Of a stretch of 64,000 bases of DNA, positions 14,683-23,459 are shown piece after piece (the stretch's first letter is position 1; each line of letters opens with the position of its first letter). The position numbers were made by a program, and so were the translations under genes. The notes beneath the pieces are model-generated. The model saw only the letters and a list, made by a program, of their open reading frames with translations, did no database searches and had not been told where the DNA came from. The DNA comes from Cryobacterium zongtaii. GTDB taxonomy: Bacteria > Actinomycetota > Actinomycetes > Actinomycetales > Microbacteriaceae. The stretch lies in contig NZ_PPXD01000007.1 of NCBI RefSeq assembly GCF_002909375.1, forward strand, positions 124,001 through 188,000, written 5' to 3'.

Positions 14683-16605
14683 GCGGCGGCGGAGCAGGTC
14701 GATGCGCTTCTGGATCTGGGTGACGCTGGCCTGAGCGACCGCGGGCCCCCCGCACAGGCGGCGCAGCTCGGCGTGCACCATCGCGTGCGGCTCCCCCGCC
14801 AGCTTCGACCACATGCCCACGAGGCTGCCCAGCAGCGCCCGCTGCTCCTTGAGCGTGCGATACAGGGGTATCGGCTCCTCCGGTGCCCCCTCGACCGCGG
14901 CGGCCGCTGTGCGCCGCTCAGAGCCGCGCTTGGCCTGGCGTTGCTGCCGCTGGCGCAGCAGTTCGGAGACCTGCTCGGGCTCGAGCAGCCCGGGGATGCC
15001 GATGAAGTCGAACTCCTCGTCCGTTCCGGGTTCGGCCAGTTCACCGAACTCGTCACCGTTGAACATCACCATGTCGAAGGTGGCCTGGGAGTCCAGCGCC
15101 TGCCAGGTGAATTCCTCTTGGCCGAGGTCGTCCGAGGCCTTGTCGGACTTATTGGCGGCCGCCACCATGGCGTCCTCGGGGTTGTACATACCGTCGTCGC
15201 CGTCGTCACGGTTGCTGCGATCCAGCGCGTGGTCGCGTTCGAGTTCCATCGCATTGGCGAGGCTCAGCAGTCCGGGAACGTTGGGCAGGAAGATCGAGGC
15301 GGTCTCACCGCGACGTCGGGCGCGCACGAACCGGCCGATGGCCTGCGCGAAGAACAGCGGCGTTGAGGCGCTGGTCGCATAGACGCCGACGGCCAGGCGG
15401 GGAACGTCGACGCCCTCAGACACCATCCGCACCGCAACCATCCAGCGCCGGGTGTTGTGCGAGAACTCGTCGATCCGGTCGCTGGATTCCTTCTCGTCGG
15501 AGAGCACCACGGTGGCCGGTTCGCCGGAAATCTCCTCGAGGATCGCTGCGTAGGCCCGTGCCGTGGTCTGGTCCGTGGCGATGACCAGGCCGCCGGCATC
15601 CGGGATGCCGTGCCGCACCTCGGTGAGGCGAGCGTCAGCGGCCCGCAGGACAGCGGGAATCCACTGACCGCTGGGTTCCAGCGCGGTCCGCCAGGCCTGT
15701 GAGGTGATGTCCTTGGTATTGCCCTCGCCGAGCTTGGCTTCCATCTCGTCGCCGGTGCGGGTGCGCCACTTCATGTGCCCGGCGTAGACCATGAACATCA
15801 CCGGGCGCACGACGCCGTCTTCCAGCGCCCTGCCGTAGCCGTAGTTGTAGTCGCTCTGGGACAGCCGGATGCCCTGCTTGTCCGGCAGGTAGGTCACGAA
15901 CGGGATGGGTGAGGTGTCCGAGCGGAACGGGGTGCCGGTGAGCGAGAGCCGCCGGGTGGCCGGGTCGAAGGCCTCGCGGATGGCGTCGCCCCAACTCAGC
16001 GCGTCACCGCCGTGGTGCACCTCGTCGAGGATCACCAGGGTGCGGCTGGCCTGGGTGAGTTCGCGGTGCAGCGCCGCGCGGGTGGCCACCTGTGCGTAGG
16101 TCACGGCGATGCCGTGGAAATGGCTGCCGTAACGGCCGTGGGCGTTCTTGAAACCGGGGTCCAGGCGGATACCGGCGCGGGCGGCCGCGTCCGCCCACTG
16201 GCGTTTGAGGTGCTCGGTCGGCGCGACCACGGTGATGCGGTCGATCACCCGGCGGGCCCGAAGCTCGGCGGCCAGGCGCAGCGCGAAGGTGGTCTTGCCG
16301 GCGCCCGGGGTGGCCGCGGCGAGGAAGTCGCGGGGCTGGTGCTGGAAGTACGCCTCGAGGGCCTCGGCCTGCCAGGCGCGGAGCTTGCTCGCGGTGCCCC
16401 AGGCGGCCCGTTCGGGGAAAGCCGGGGAGAGGTGCTCCGCGGCGCTGGTGCCTGCAGGCCCTCGAGCCGGCCCGAACACGGGCGGGGTATCGACGGTGTC
16501 GGCGAGAACGCTGTCACGGTCAGGCAGGGCGAACAATCCGGGTTCAGTGGTCTCCCGGTGCGAGGGTTCCCGGAAAGCGGATCCGAAGTCAGGTGGAGTA
16601 GTCAC
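14668..16605 (-). CDS. SF2 DEAD/DEAH-box helicase
   Basis: A 645-residue superfamily 2 helicase. Walker A is in AATPGAGKTTFALRL, motif II is DEVH (ILDEVHHGGD), and motif VI is QAIGRFVRARR. The C-terminal 200 residues are not a recognised domain and contain a basic stretch (RQRQQRQAKRG). The fold resembles type III restriction/UvrB-like helicases, but no methyltransferase or nuclease partner is nearby. Start chosen at GTG 16605 (VTTPPDFGSAF); an in-frame TTG at 16623 is also possible. The stop codon lies in a tandem repeat. Divergent from the SGNH hydrolase gene. Confidence 0.88.
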   Translation of the reverse strand: MTTPPDFGSAFREPSHRETTEPGLFALPDRDSVLADTVDTPPVFGPARGPAGTSAAEHLSPAFPERAAWGTASKLRAWQAEALEAYFQHQPRDFLAAATPGAGKTTFALRLAAELRARRVIDRITVVAPTEHLKRQWADAAARAGIRLDPGFKNAHGRYGSHFHGIAVTYAQVATRAALHRELTQASRTLVILDEVHHGGDALSWGDAIREAFDPATRRLSLTGTPFRSDTSPIPFVTYLPDKQGIRLSQSDYNYGYGRALEDGVVRPVMFMVYAGHMKWRTRTGDEMEAKLGEGNTKDITSQAWRTALEPSGQWIPAVLRAADARLTEVRHGIPDAGGLVIATDQTTARAYAAILEEISGEPATVVLSDEKESSDRIDEFSHNTRRWMVAVRMVSEGVDVPRLAVGVYATSASTPLFFAQAIGRFVRARRRGETASIFLPNVPGLLSLANAMELERDHALDRSNRDDGDDGMYNPEDAMVAAANKSDKASDDLGQEEFTWQALDSQATFDMVMFNGDEFGELAEPGTDEEFDFIGIPGLLEPEQVSELLRQRQQRQAKRGSERRTAAAAVEGAPEEPIPLYRTLKEQRALLGSLVGMWSKLAGEPHAMVHAELRRLCGGPAVAQASVTQIQKRIDLLRRRLGRS

Positions 16606-16661
16606 TTCATAAGAGATTACCAACTCGCGCCGACATCTGCCCGACGGTGCAGACTGACAGC

Positions 16662-17489
16662 ATGTCGAAACAGCAGCATCCGTGGTCTCGCTACGTCGCT
16701 CTCGGCGACTCCTTCACCGAGGGTGTCGGTGACCCGGAACCGGCCAGCCCGGGCGGAAACCGCGGCTGGGCGGATCGTGTCGCCGAGATGCTCAGTCTGG
16801 GCTCAGACGAATTCGCGTATGGCAATCTTGCGGTCCGCGGCAAGCTGATGAACCAGGTCCTGGCCGAACAGGTGGGTCCCGCGTTGTCCCTGCACCCTGA
16901 TCTGGTCACGATCTCTGCCGGCGGCAACGACGTGCTGCGGCCGGGCAGCGACCCGGATGCCATCGCGGCGCGGCTCGACGACGCGGTCAGCCTGCTCGGG
17001 TCCGAGGGCGCCACGGTGGTGGTCTTCACCGGAACCGATGTGCGCTTCTCCCCCGTGCTGCGGGGTCTGCGAGGCAAGGTGGCCATCTACAACGAGAACA
17101 TCCGCGCCATCGCCACCGCCCGAGACGCCATCGTGGCGGACATGTGGTCCCTGACCGAGATCCAGGACGCCCGGATGTGGGCCCCCGACCGTCTGCACCT
17201 CAACCCGCTCGGCCATCACACGGTGGCCAGGATGGTGCTGGACGCGCTCAACGTGGTCAATCCGCTCGAGCCGCAGCTGCCGGAGCCGATGCCCGGTATC
17301 ACCTGGCGCCAGGCGCGCACCGAAGACCTCGCCTGGGCGAGGGAGTATCTGGTGCCCTGGGTGCTGCGCCGGGTGCGTCACCAGTCCTCGGGAGACAACA
17401 TCCTGCCCAAGCGTCCGGACGCGGACCCGGTGACCAGACTCGACCAGGCGGCGGAAACCGAACCCGAACCCGAACGCGGAATCGGTTAG
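16662..17489 (+). CDS. SGNH/GDSL hydrolase family protein
   Basis: A 275-residue esterase/lipase-type hydrolase without a signal peptide, so cytoplasmic. Block I is ALGDSFTEG with the nucleophile Ser17, block III is the GGND oxyanion motif near residue 86, and the catalytic Asp-His pair is in DRLHLNPLGH. Substrate unknown. The ATG at 16662 is preferred; an in-frame GTG exists at 16647. The C-terminus has a short EPEPER repeat. Its TAG stop overlaps the TAA stop of the convergent carboxypeptidase gene by 4 bp. Confidence 0.88.
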   Translation: MSKQQHPWSRYVALGDSFTEGVGDPEPASPGGNRGWADRVAEMLSLGSDEFAYGNLAVRGKLMNQVLAEQVGPALSLHPDLVTISAGGNDVLRPGSDPDAIAARLDDAVSLLGSEGATVVVFTGTDVRFSPVLRGLRGKVAIYNENIRAIATARDAIVADMWSLTEIQDARMWAPDRLHLNPLGHHTVARMVLDALNVVNPLEPQLPEPMPGITWRQARTEDLAWAREYLVPWVLRRVRHQSSGDNILPKRPDADPVTRLDQAAETEPEPERGIG

Positions 17490-18709
17490 ATCTCGCCGGG
17501 GTTCGTCCAGCGCCAGAGCGGCCCCGGATCGGTGATGGTCTGATCGAGGACAAGCGGAACCGAGACGGTGTTCGTCCCGACGGTCACGTCGACGCTGCCG
17601 ACGGAATCGCCCTTCTCACCCAGGGTCACCGGTGCGACATCGGCGGTGCTCTCGATCGGGGTGTCCGACCACACCACGGCGGACTCGGACGTCTCGGCCA
17701 CAGCCTGCGCCGACTGGCCCCAGGGGGTCGTGTAGGTACCGAAGGGGGTGCCGGCCTCGACCAGTGTCACCGTGCGAAATCCGGGGCTCACGCTCTCGAT
17801 GAGGCTCAGGATGCTCTCGTTGAGTTCGCTGTGAGTGTCCCCGCCGAGCACGACGCCCACGAGGGTGACCGAGGTGTCGCCGACCGGCACGTCGACCGCG
17901 AAGAGCAGGCAGGCTCCGGCCTCGTCCGTGGTGCCGGTCTTGATGCCGTCGACGCCGTCGACGCCGAGCAGCTTGTTCGTATTGGTCACGGTGCCCACGG
18001 TCGGGATCACGGCGCTGGGCATGGCCACGATGCTCGCCAGAGCGGGATCGGCCATCACGAGCTTGCCGATGGTCACCAGATCGGCGGGACTGCTCACGCT
18101 CTGGGCGGAGATCCCGCTGGTGTCTGCGACGACGGTGCCGGTCAGGCCGTTCGCGGCCAGGTAGTCCGCCGCGGCGACCAGGTACGCGTCAACGGAACCG
18201 AACGCCCACACGGCCAGGGAGACGCTGTAGTTGTTCGCGGACGGGATCAGCATCGTTTCGAAGGCTTCGCGCTGGCTGAGCACCTGACCGGCTGAGACGG
18301 GCGCCACGGAGCCGTTCTCCGCGATGGCGTCGTAGTAGATGTCGACGTCATCGTCGGTGAAGGTGATGTCGGGACCCGGCTCGTCGCCGGTCAGCGGCTT
18401 GGCCTCGAGGATCACCAGTGCGGTGACCATCTTGGTGATGCTGGCGATGGGCATCGAGGCCTGGTCACCGGTGGAGCCCAGAACCCCGTCAAAGCCGACG
18501 GCGCCGATGGCGCCGGCCCCCTGGCCGGGCCAGGTGGGTTCGACGGCCGCCTGGCTGAGCGCGGGCGGCTCGGTGAGGGTCGCGGCCGTACTGGAGACGG
18601 GGGCGAGGCCCGTGCTGGTGAGGTAGGCGCCGGATGCGAGGATGACGGCGAGCACGCCGAAGAAGGCGAAACGCCGACGGCGGTAGACCTGGCGACGGGA
18701 GTTAGACAT
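17486..18709 (-). CDS. D-alanyl-D-alanine carboxypeptidase (S11, low-mass PBP)
   Basis: A 407-residue exported penicillin-binding protein that trims the terminal D-Ala of peptidoglycan stem peptides. An RRR-rich N-terminus followed by a hydrophobic stretch (residues 13-30) is a signal anchor. Active-site motifs are SITK (90-93), SAN (157-159) and KTG (257-259). The C-terminal 120 residues form a beta-rich region ending WTNPGEI without a clear membrane anchor. Single gene, convergent with the SGNH hydrolase. Confidence 0.92.
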   Translation of the reverse strand: MSNSRRQVYRRRRFAFFGVLAVILASGAYLTSTGLAPVSSTAATLTEPPALSQAAVEPTWPGQGAGAIGAVGFDGVLGSTGDQASMPIASITKMVTALVILEAKPLTGDEPGPDITFTDDDVDIYYDAIAENGSVAPVSAGQVLSQREAFETMLIPSANNYSVSLAVWAFGSVDAYLVAAADYLAANGLTGTVVADTSGISAQSVSSPADLVTIGKLVMADPALASIVAMPSAVIPTVGTVTNTNKLLGVDGVDGIKTGTTDEAGACLLFAVDVPVGDTSVTLVGVVLGGDTHSELNESILSLIESVSPGFRTVTLVEAGTPFGTYTTPWGQSAQAVAETSESAVVWSDTPIESTADVAPVTLGEKGDSVGSVDVTVGTNTVSVPLVLDQTITDPGPLWRWTNPGEI

Positions 18710-18772
18710 TCGATGATTCTAACCACGGCTGCCGTGCCGGGTTGGCAGGGTCGCCGCGCGCCAGTGAAACGT

Positions 18773-19576
18773 CTAGGCGCGCAGCGCGTACAGGGCCACG
18801 GCGCTGGCCGAGGCCACGTTCAGCGAATCCACTCCGTGCAGCATCGGGATCGTGACCACGGTGTCTGCCGCGGCCAGCGCGGTGTGGCTCAGCCCGTCGC
18901 CCTCGGTACCGAGAATCAGAGCCACCCGGTCCGGCGGGTCGTTCGCGAAGACGTCCAGGGAGACGGCATCGTCGGCCAAGGCCAGCGCGGCCAGGTGGAA
19001 GCCGTGCTCGTGCAGAACCGTCGCGGCCTCGTCCCATTCGGGCAGGCGGGTCCAGGGCACCTGGAGCACGGTCCCCATGCTCACCCTGACGCTGCGCCGG
19101 TACAACGGGTCGGCACAACGTGGGGTGATCAGCACGGCGTCGGCGCCGAGCCCCGCGACCGACCTGAAGATCGCGCCGACATTGGTGTGGTCGACGATGT
19201 CCTCGAGTATCACGATGCGCCGGGCACCGCGGATGATGTCGGCCACCGACGCCAGGTCGGGGCGGTGCATGGCCGCCAGGGCGCCACGGTGCAGGTTGTA
19301 GCCGGTGAGCTGCTCCAGGAGTGCCGCCGAGCCCACATAGATCGGGACATCCGGCCAGTCCGCCAGCAGACGCTGGGCATCCGGCAGCCACTGCTCCTGC
19401 ACGAGAACCGAACGCGGCCGATGCCCGGCGGCGAGGGCCCGGCCGATGACCTTGGCCGATTCGGCGATGTACAGGCCGTTCGCCGGTTCGGACACGCGGC
19501 GCAGGGCCACGTCGGTCAGGCGCGAGTAGTCGGCGAGGCCGGGCGCATCGAGGTCGGTAATCGGGACGATCTGCAC
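18773..19576 (-). CDS. TrmH/SpoU family RNA 2'-O-methyltransferase
   Basis: A 267-residue SPOUT methyltransferase. The N-terminal substrate-binding region is followed by the knotted catalytic domain with DIVDHTNVGAIFRSV, ILGTEGDGL and IPMLHGVDSLNVASA, the three conserved SpoU motifs that bind S-adenosylmethionine. Target (a tRNA or 23S rRNA ribose) cannot be decided. The GTG at 19576 (VQIVPITDLDAPG) is chosen because the frame has no closer ATG; a weak purine-rich stretch precedes it. Divergent from the sirtuin gene. Confidence 0.9.
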   Translation of the reverse strand: MQIVPITDLDAPGLADYSRLTDVALRRVSEPANGLYIAESAKVIGRALAAGHRPRSVLVQEQWLPDAQRLLADWPDVPIYVGSAALLEQLTGYNLHRGALAAMHRPDLASVADIIRGARRIVILEDIVDHTNVGAIFRSVAGLGADAVLITPRCADPLYRRSVRVSMGTVLQVPWTRLPEWDEAATVLHEHGFHLAALALADDAVSLDVFANDPPDRVALILGTEGDGLSHTALAAADTVVTIPMLHGVDSLNVASASAVALYALRA

Positions 19577-19650
19577 GAAAGTCGCCGCCTTTCTGGGTGT
19601 TGTCTGATGCCGGCTGCCGGCGTCGGAACCTCGAACCGTAACACAGCCGA

Positions 19651-19664
19651 AAACTGACCAGTTT
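19651..19664. promoter_or_regulatory. Inverted repeat in the trmH-sirtuin divergent region
   Basis: AAACTG-AC-CAGTTT is a perfect 6-bp inverted repeat with a 2-bp centre in the 162-bp divergent intergenic region. TAGACT at 19664-19669 overlaps its right end and could be a -10 element for the sirtuin gene. May be an operator; no regulator is identified. Confidence 0.35.
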
Positions 19665-19738
19665 AGACTCAGAGGACATCGGCGCCACGCCAGCTCCCCC
19701 GGGGCCCGGCCGGCGGCGACGGACGAGGATGGAGCATC

Positions 19739-20593
19739 ATGACGGCCGAGACTGTCCTGACGACGTCGGCGGCGGCCGGAGAAGACCTCGACGCCGTGGC
19801 CGCGATCCTGCGCGGCCGGCGCACGGCGGTCCTCACCGGAGCCGGGGTGAGCACCGATTCCGGAATCCCCGACTACCGCGGGGCGGGCGCCCCGGTGCGA
19901 GTGCCGATGACGTTCCAGACCTTCCTCGCCGACGAACGGGCGCGCAAGCGGTACTGGGCCGGCAGCCACCTGGGCTGGCACCGGTTCCGGGCGGCCGAAC
20001 CCAATCTGGGGCACCGGTCCCTCGTCGCCCTCGAAACGGCCGGCCTGGTCAGCGGCATCATCACCCAGAACGTCGACGGCCTGCACACCCGAGCCGGGTC
20101 CCGGCACGTCGTCGACCTGCACGGATCCATGGACCTGGTCGTCTGCCTCTCCTGCGGGCAGGCCTTCGGCCGGGACAGCATCGCCGCCCGCCTGGAGACC
20201 CACAACCCGGTGCTTGCGGACCCTGACCAGGTCGAGATCGCACCGGACGGCGACGCCATCGTGGTTGACATCGACAATTTCATCGTGCCTGACTGCTCGG
20301 TGTGCGGCGGACTGCTCAAACCCAATGTGGTGTTCTTCGGTGAGCTGGTCCCGACCGGGAAGTTCACCGCGGCGGCCGCGTTGGTGCGGGCGGCGGACGC
20401 CCTGATCGTGGCGGGCTCCTCACTCGCGGTGAATTCGGGGATCCGGCTGCTCGAGCAGGCCAGGCGCCGCAAGCTGCCCATCGTGGTGATCAACCGCGGG
20501 CCGACCAAGGGCGACGGGCGCGCCCTGGTTAAACTGGAGGCAGGCACGTCGGAGACGTTCGCCGGGTTGGTGAGCAGACTCACCGACCTCTAG
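19739..20593 (+). CDS. Sir2 family NAD-dependent protein deacylase
   Basis: A 284-residue sirtuin. The Rossmann NAD-binding motif GAGVSTDSGIPDYRG is at 34-48, followed by TQNVDGLH, the catalytic His in LHGSM, and a zinc ribbon CLSC...CSVCGG. LKPNVVFFGE and VAGSSLAV complete the family signature. It should deacetylate lysines on metabolic enzymes such as acetyl-CoA synthetase. ATG at 19739 follows GAGGATGGAG. The downstream phosphatase gene starts 44 bp after the stop and may be co-transcribed. Confidence 0.95.
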   Translation: MTAETVLTTSAAAGEDLDAVAAILRGRRTAVLTGAGVSTDSGIPDYRGAGAPVRVPMTFQTFLADERARKRYWAGSHLGWHRFRAAEPNLGHRSLVALETAGLVSGIITQNVDGLHTRAGSRHVVDLHGSMDLVVCLSCGQAFGRDSIAARLETHNPVLADPDQVEIAPDGDAIVVDIDNFIVPDCSVCGGLLKPNVVFFGELVPTGKFTAAAALVRAADALIVAGSSLAVNSGIRLLEQARRRKLPIVVINRGPTKGDGRALVKLEAGTSETFAGLVSRLTDL

Positions 20594-20637
20594 CCGGCCA
20601 GCCGCCGAGCAGCACCCGTCCAGCAGAAGGCAGCGTT

Positions 20638-21207
20638 GTGATCACCAAGTTCGCGATTGTCAGGCACGGCCAGACCGACTGGAATCTCGAAAGACGGATC
20701 CAGGGCAGCACTGACATCCCGCTGAATTCTACGGGCCGGGCTCAGGCGGCGGAAACCGGTCTGCGGCTGAGCCGTCGCCACTGGGACGCTGTCGTGACCA
20801 GTCCTCTGCTGCGTGCGCACGAAAGCGCCAGGATCATCGCCGGTGAGCTGGACCTCCCGGCGCCGCTCGTTGTTCCCGAGCTGACCGAGCGTCACCACGG
20901 CCAGATCGAGGGGCTGACCTTTGCCCAACGCCAGGCGCGGTTCCCGGACGGTTCCTCGGTGCCGGGACTCGAAACCCGCCAGGCCGTGCTCGACCGGGTG
21001 CTGCCGGCGTTGGAAGACGTCGCCCAGACCTACGCTGGGCGGGAGGTGGTCGTGGTCTGCCATGGCGGTGTGATCGGCACGCTTCTCCGCTACGCCACGG
21101 AGGGCACCAGGCCGGCCGCGGGTGAGCTCATCCCGAACGGTTCGATTCACGAGTTCCGCTGGGAGAGCGGCCGGCTCCAGCTTGAGGACGTCGTTTCGGC
21201 GCGCTGA
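20638..21207 (+). CDS. Histidine phosphatase family protein (phosphoglycerate mutase-like)
   Basis: A 189-residue enzyme with the phosphohistidine motif RHGQTDWN (His10) and the second catalytic His in VVCHGGV (about residue 142); the proton-donor Glu is in ELTERHHGQIEG. Cofactor-dependent phosphatase or mutase; small size favours a phosphatase. GTG start at 20638 (VITKFAIVRHG), 44 bp after the sirtuin gene. The stop codon is followed immediately by a 13-bp tandem repeat. Confidence 0.9.
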   Translation: MITKFAIVRHGQTDWNLERRIQGSTDIPLNSTGRAQAAETGLRLSRRHWDAVVTSPLLRAHESARIIAGELDLPAPLVVPELTERHHGQIEGLTFAQRQARFPDGSSVPGLETRQAVLDRVLPALEDVAQTYAGREVVVVCHGGVIGTLLRYATEGTRPAAGELIPNGSIHEFRWESGRLQLEDVVSAR

Positions 21208-21208
21208 A

Positions 21209-21260
21209 AGACCGCGCTGGGAGACCGCGCTGGGAGACCGCGCTGGCAGACCGCGCTGTA
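21209..21260 (+). repeat. 13-bp tandem repeat after the histidine phosphatase gene
   Basis: Four units of agaccgcgctggg (two exact, the third with one change at its last base, the fourth with two). The gene's own end, gcgctga, resembles the inner part of the unit. The array fills the gap to the convergent glycosyltransferase stop at 21279. Confidence 0.85.
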
Positions 21261-21278
21261 CCGCGCCGTAAACCGCGG

Positions 21279-22388
21279 TCAGCGTCGGCGGGAGGCCGCC
21301 TGGGTGCTCTGCAGCACCCGGAGCAGCCGTTCGGCGGACTCGGCCCAGGTGAAACGCCCGGCCTGAATCACGGAGAGCCGTGAACGGCTCAGCCACTCCC
21401 CCGGCGCCTCGAGTCCGCGCACCGCGGCCGCCAGCGCATCCGGGTCCAGCGGCGGGACATAGCCGGCCGCATCGCCGCCGATCTCCCGGAAGATGGGGAT
21501 ATCGCTCACCAGCACCGGAATGCCCAGGCTCATCGCCTCGACCAGGGGGATGCCGAAGCCCTCGTCGAGGGACGTCGTCACCAGGGCCGTGGCGCTGGAC
21601 AGCAGGGAGACGTATTCCTCGTCACTGACTCCGTTGTGGAAGACCAACGTCGCCTGAGGGGCGAGGGCGGTCAGCCGGGCGCGTTCGGCGTCACCGACGC
21701 GGCTGAGCAGGTGCAGCTCATACCCGGGCAGGGCCGCGGCTGCTCGCACCAGGGTGTCCACGTTCTTGTAGGGCATGAACGAACCCATGTAGATCAGGCG
21801 TGTGGTCTCCGGTCCGGATCGCTCACTCGGCGCCGCCGCCGCGGCGACGGAATCGGCCGCGTTGGGCACCACGGAGACCGGCCGGCGGGTGAGCCGGTGG
21901 CGGTTGATCAGCGCGCCGGTGGTTTCGGACACCGTCACGACGCCGTCGGACCGGTTCAGCAGCATCCGTTGGGGCACCCAGGACAGGTGGTACAGCCGCC
22001 AGAGCAGGCGGATACCGATGGAGAAGTCTCGCGGCGGGGTGCGATTGCGGTAGTAGATCAGGTCGTGCACGGTCAGCACCAGCTTGTAGCGCCTGCCCCA
22101 CGAACCCATTGTCTGCATCGGGCTGAACACGATGTCGGGGGCCAGCCTGTTCACGGTCAGGGCCACCAGCGGTTCCAGCAGGCTGGTGGGCGAACGCACG
22201 AGTTGCCACGGCAGCGCCGGCAACATTGCCAGCTGCCGGTGGTCGCTGATCAGCATCGTCACCGGATGCAGTCGGCCCAGTTCGGTGACCAGACCGGCGG
22301 TGTACCGGCTGATGCCGTCGTGCCGGTCGATCCGGGTGTAGCGGCAGTCGAAGACTATCCGCAGGGGGCGAGAGGCCGAGGCCGTCAC
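21279..22388 (-). CDS. Glycosyltransferase family 4 protein
   Basis: A 369-residue GT-B glycosyltransferase. N-terminal acceptor domain with the HDGISRY loop; C-terminal nucleotide-sugar domain with YMGSFMPYKNVDTLV and the EX7E motif in EGFGIPLVEAMSLG. This is the mannosyl/glucosyltransferase type that transfers from a GDP- or UDP-sugar with retention; acceptor unknown. Cytoplasmic, no membrane segment. GTG start overlaps the stop of the upstream alpha/beta hydrolase by GTGA, so the pair is translationally coupled. Confidence 0.9.
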   Translation of the reverse strand: MTASASRPLRIVFDCRYTRIDRHDGISRYTAGLVTELGRLHPVTMLISDHRQLAMLPALPWQLVRSPTSLLEPLVALTVNRLAPDIVFSPMQTMGSWGRRYKLVLTVHDLIYYRNRTPPRDFSIGIRLLWRLYHLSWVPQRMLLNRSDGVVTVSETTGALINRHRLTRRPVSVVPNAADSVAAAAAPSERSGPETTRLIYMGSFMPYKNVDTLVRAAAALPGYELHLLSRVGDAERARLTALAPQATLVFHNGVSDEEYVSLLSSATALVTTSLDEGFGIPLVEAMSLGIPVLVSDIPIFREIGGDAAGYVPPLDPDALAAAVRGLEAPGEWLSRSRLSVIQAGRFTWAESAERLLRVLQSTQAASRRR

Positions 22389-23314
22389 GACGCGGCTGCT
22401 TCGGGTGCGCCGGCCGGGCGGACCGGATCGAGGAAGGCACGCAGGGCTTGCGCCGCGTCCTCCGGAACCTCGTAGTGGATGAGGTGGCCTACCCCGGGCA
22501 GGACGTGCAGCCGGGCATCCGGGAACTGGGCGCGCAGCCGAACCTGGGCGGGCACCGGGGTGATGTCATCCTTCTCGGCGGCGATCAGCAGGGTATGGGT
22601 ATCGATGGCGGCGGCGTATTCGCTGACGTCGTGGCTGACGGATGCCGTGAACGCCTCCAGCACGACCGTCCGGTCCGCGAAAGCGGAGAAGTACCTGTCG
22701 TGCTGGTTGTGGATCCAGCGTCGCCGTTGCCGACTCCGGGTTTTGGCCATGGTGATGCTCATCACCCGCACGATCACCCGGTTGCGCAGGAGCGCGAACC
22801 CGAGCCGTTCGGGAAGCTTGGACGCCAGCCAGTAGTAGAAGACGGCAAGCCGGGTCAGGATGCCCCGGGGCCCGGACAGGGCGGGGGCGGCGATCGGGTT
22901 GACCAGTACCAGTTCCTGGGCGGGCAGGCCGCCTGGTGCCGCGGCGGCCGCGGCGGCGACGATCGACCCGAACGAGTGGCCGAGGACCACGACCCGGCCG
23001 GGCAGCGCCAGGAGGCGCAGGAACTCGGCCAGCCAGGCGGCATAGGAGTCGATGGAGTGCGGTGCCGTGTCGAATGCCGCCGATTCGCCGAAACCGGGTA
23101 GGTCCGGCGAGATGATGCGCAGGCCCTGGAGCTGGGCGACGACGGCTTCAAGGCCGTGGTGGTCGCCGCGGAACCCGTGCACCATCACGATTGTCGTCGG
23201 GCTTCTGGGGTCTCCGTACTCCCAGTAGCGGGTGTCGCTGCCCAGCACGGCGAGGGTGTGGGCGCGCGCGTCCATGAGGGTGAGCAGGTCGGCGTAGGGC
23301 GAAGGAACGATCAT
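22385..23314 (-). CDS. Alpha/beta hydrolase
   Basis: A 309-residue alpha/beta fold hydrolase with oxyanion motif MVHGFRG (about 44-50), nucleophile elbow GHSFGS (Ser114), acid in AAEKDD and catalytic His in GVGHLIH. No signal peptide. Its stop overlaps the glycosyltransferase start, so both may act on one lipid or glycoconjugate (inference). ATG at 23314 (MIVPSPYADLL). Divergent from treS, with 145 bp between starts. Confidence 0.88.
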   Translation of the reverse strand: MIVPSPYADLLTLMDARAHTLAVLGSDTRYWEYGDPRSPTTIVMVHGFRGDHHGLEAVVAQLQGLRIISPDLPGFGESAAFDTAPHSIDSYAAWLAEFLRLLALPGRVVVLGHSFGSIVAAAAAAAPGGLPAQELVLVNPIAAPALSGPRGILTRLAVFYYWLASKLPERLGFALLRNRVIVRVMSITMAKTRSRQRRRWIHNQHDRYFSAFADRTVVLEAFTASVSHDVSEYAAAIDTHTLLIAAEKDDITPVPAQVRLRAQFPDARLHVLPGVGHLIHYEVPEDAAQALRAFLDPVRPAGAPEAAAS

Positions 23315-23459
23315 CGCTCCCAGTTTAGGCTGGCGGCGAGCGAGTGGCCCGACCGAAGTTGCACCGATCGACCTAGAATCGGTCGTATCTGCACCATCCA
23401 CATCCGCGTCGGGTGGTGGCCGCCCCGGCCACGGCCGCGTCAGGGACGGAAGGAACGCC

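Noticed and set aside
14668-16605. Helicase as part of a restriction or phage defence system
   Set aside because: No methyltransferase, nuclease or other defence gene is adjacent, and the neighbours are housekeeping genes.
17458-17480. GAACCC repeats near the end of the SGNH hydrolase gene
   Set aside because: Short six-base coding repeat (Glu-Pro) typical of low-complexity tails; too weak to include with the gene-end arrays.
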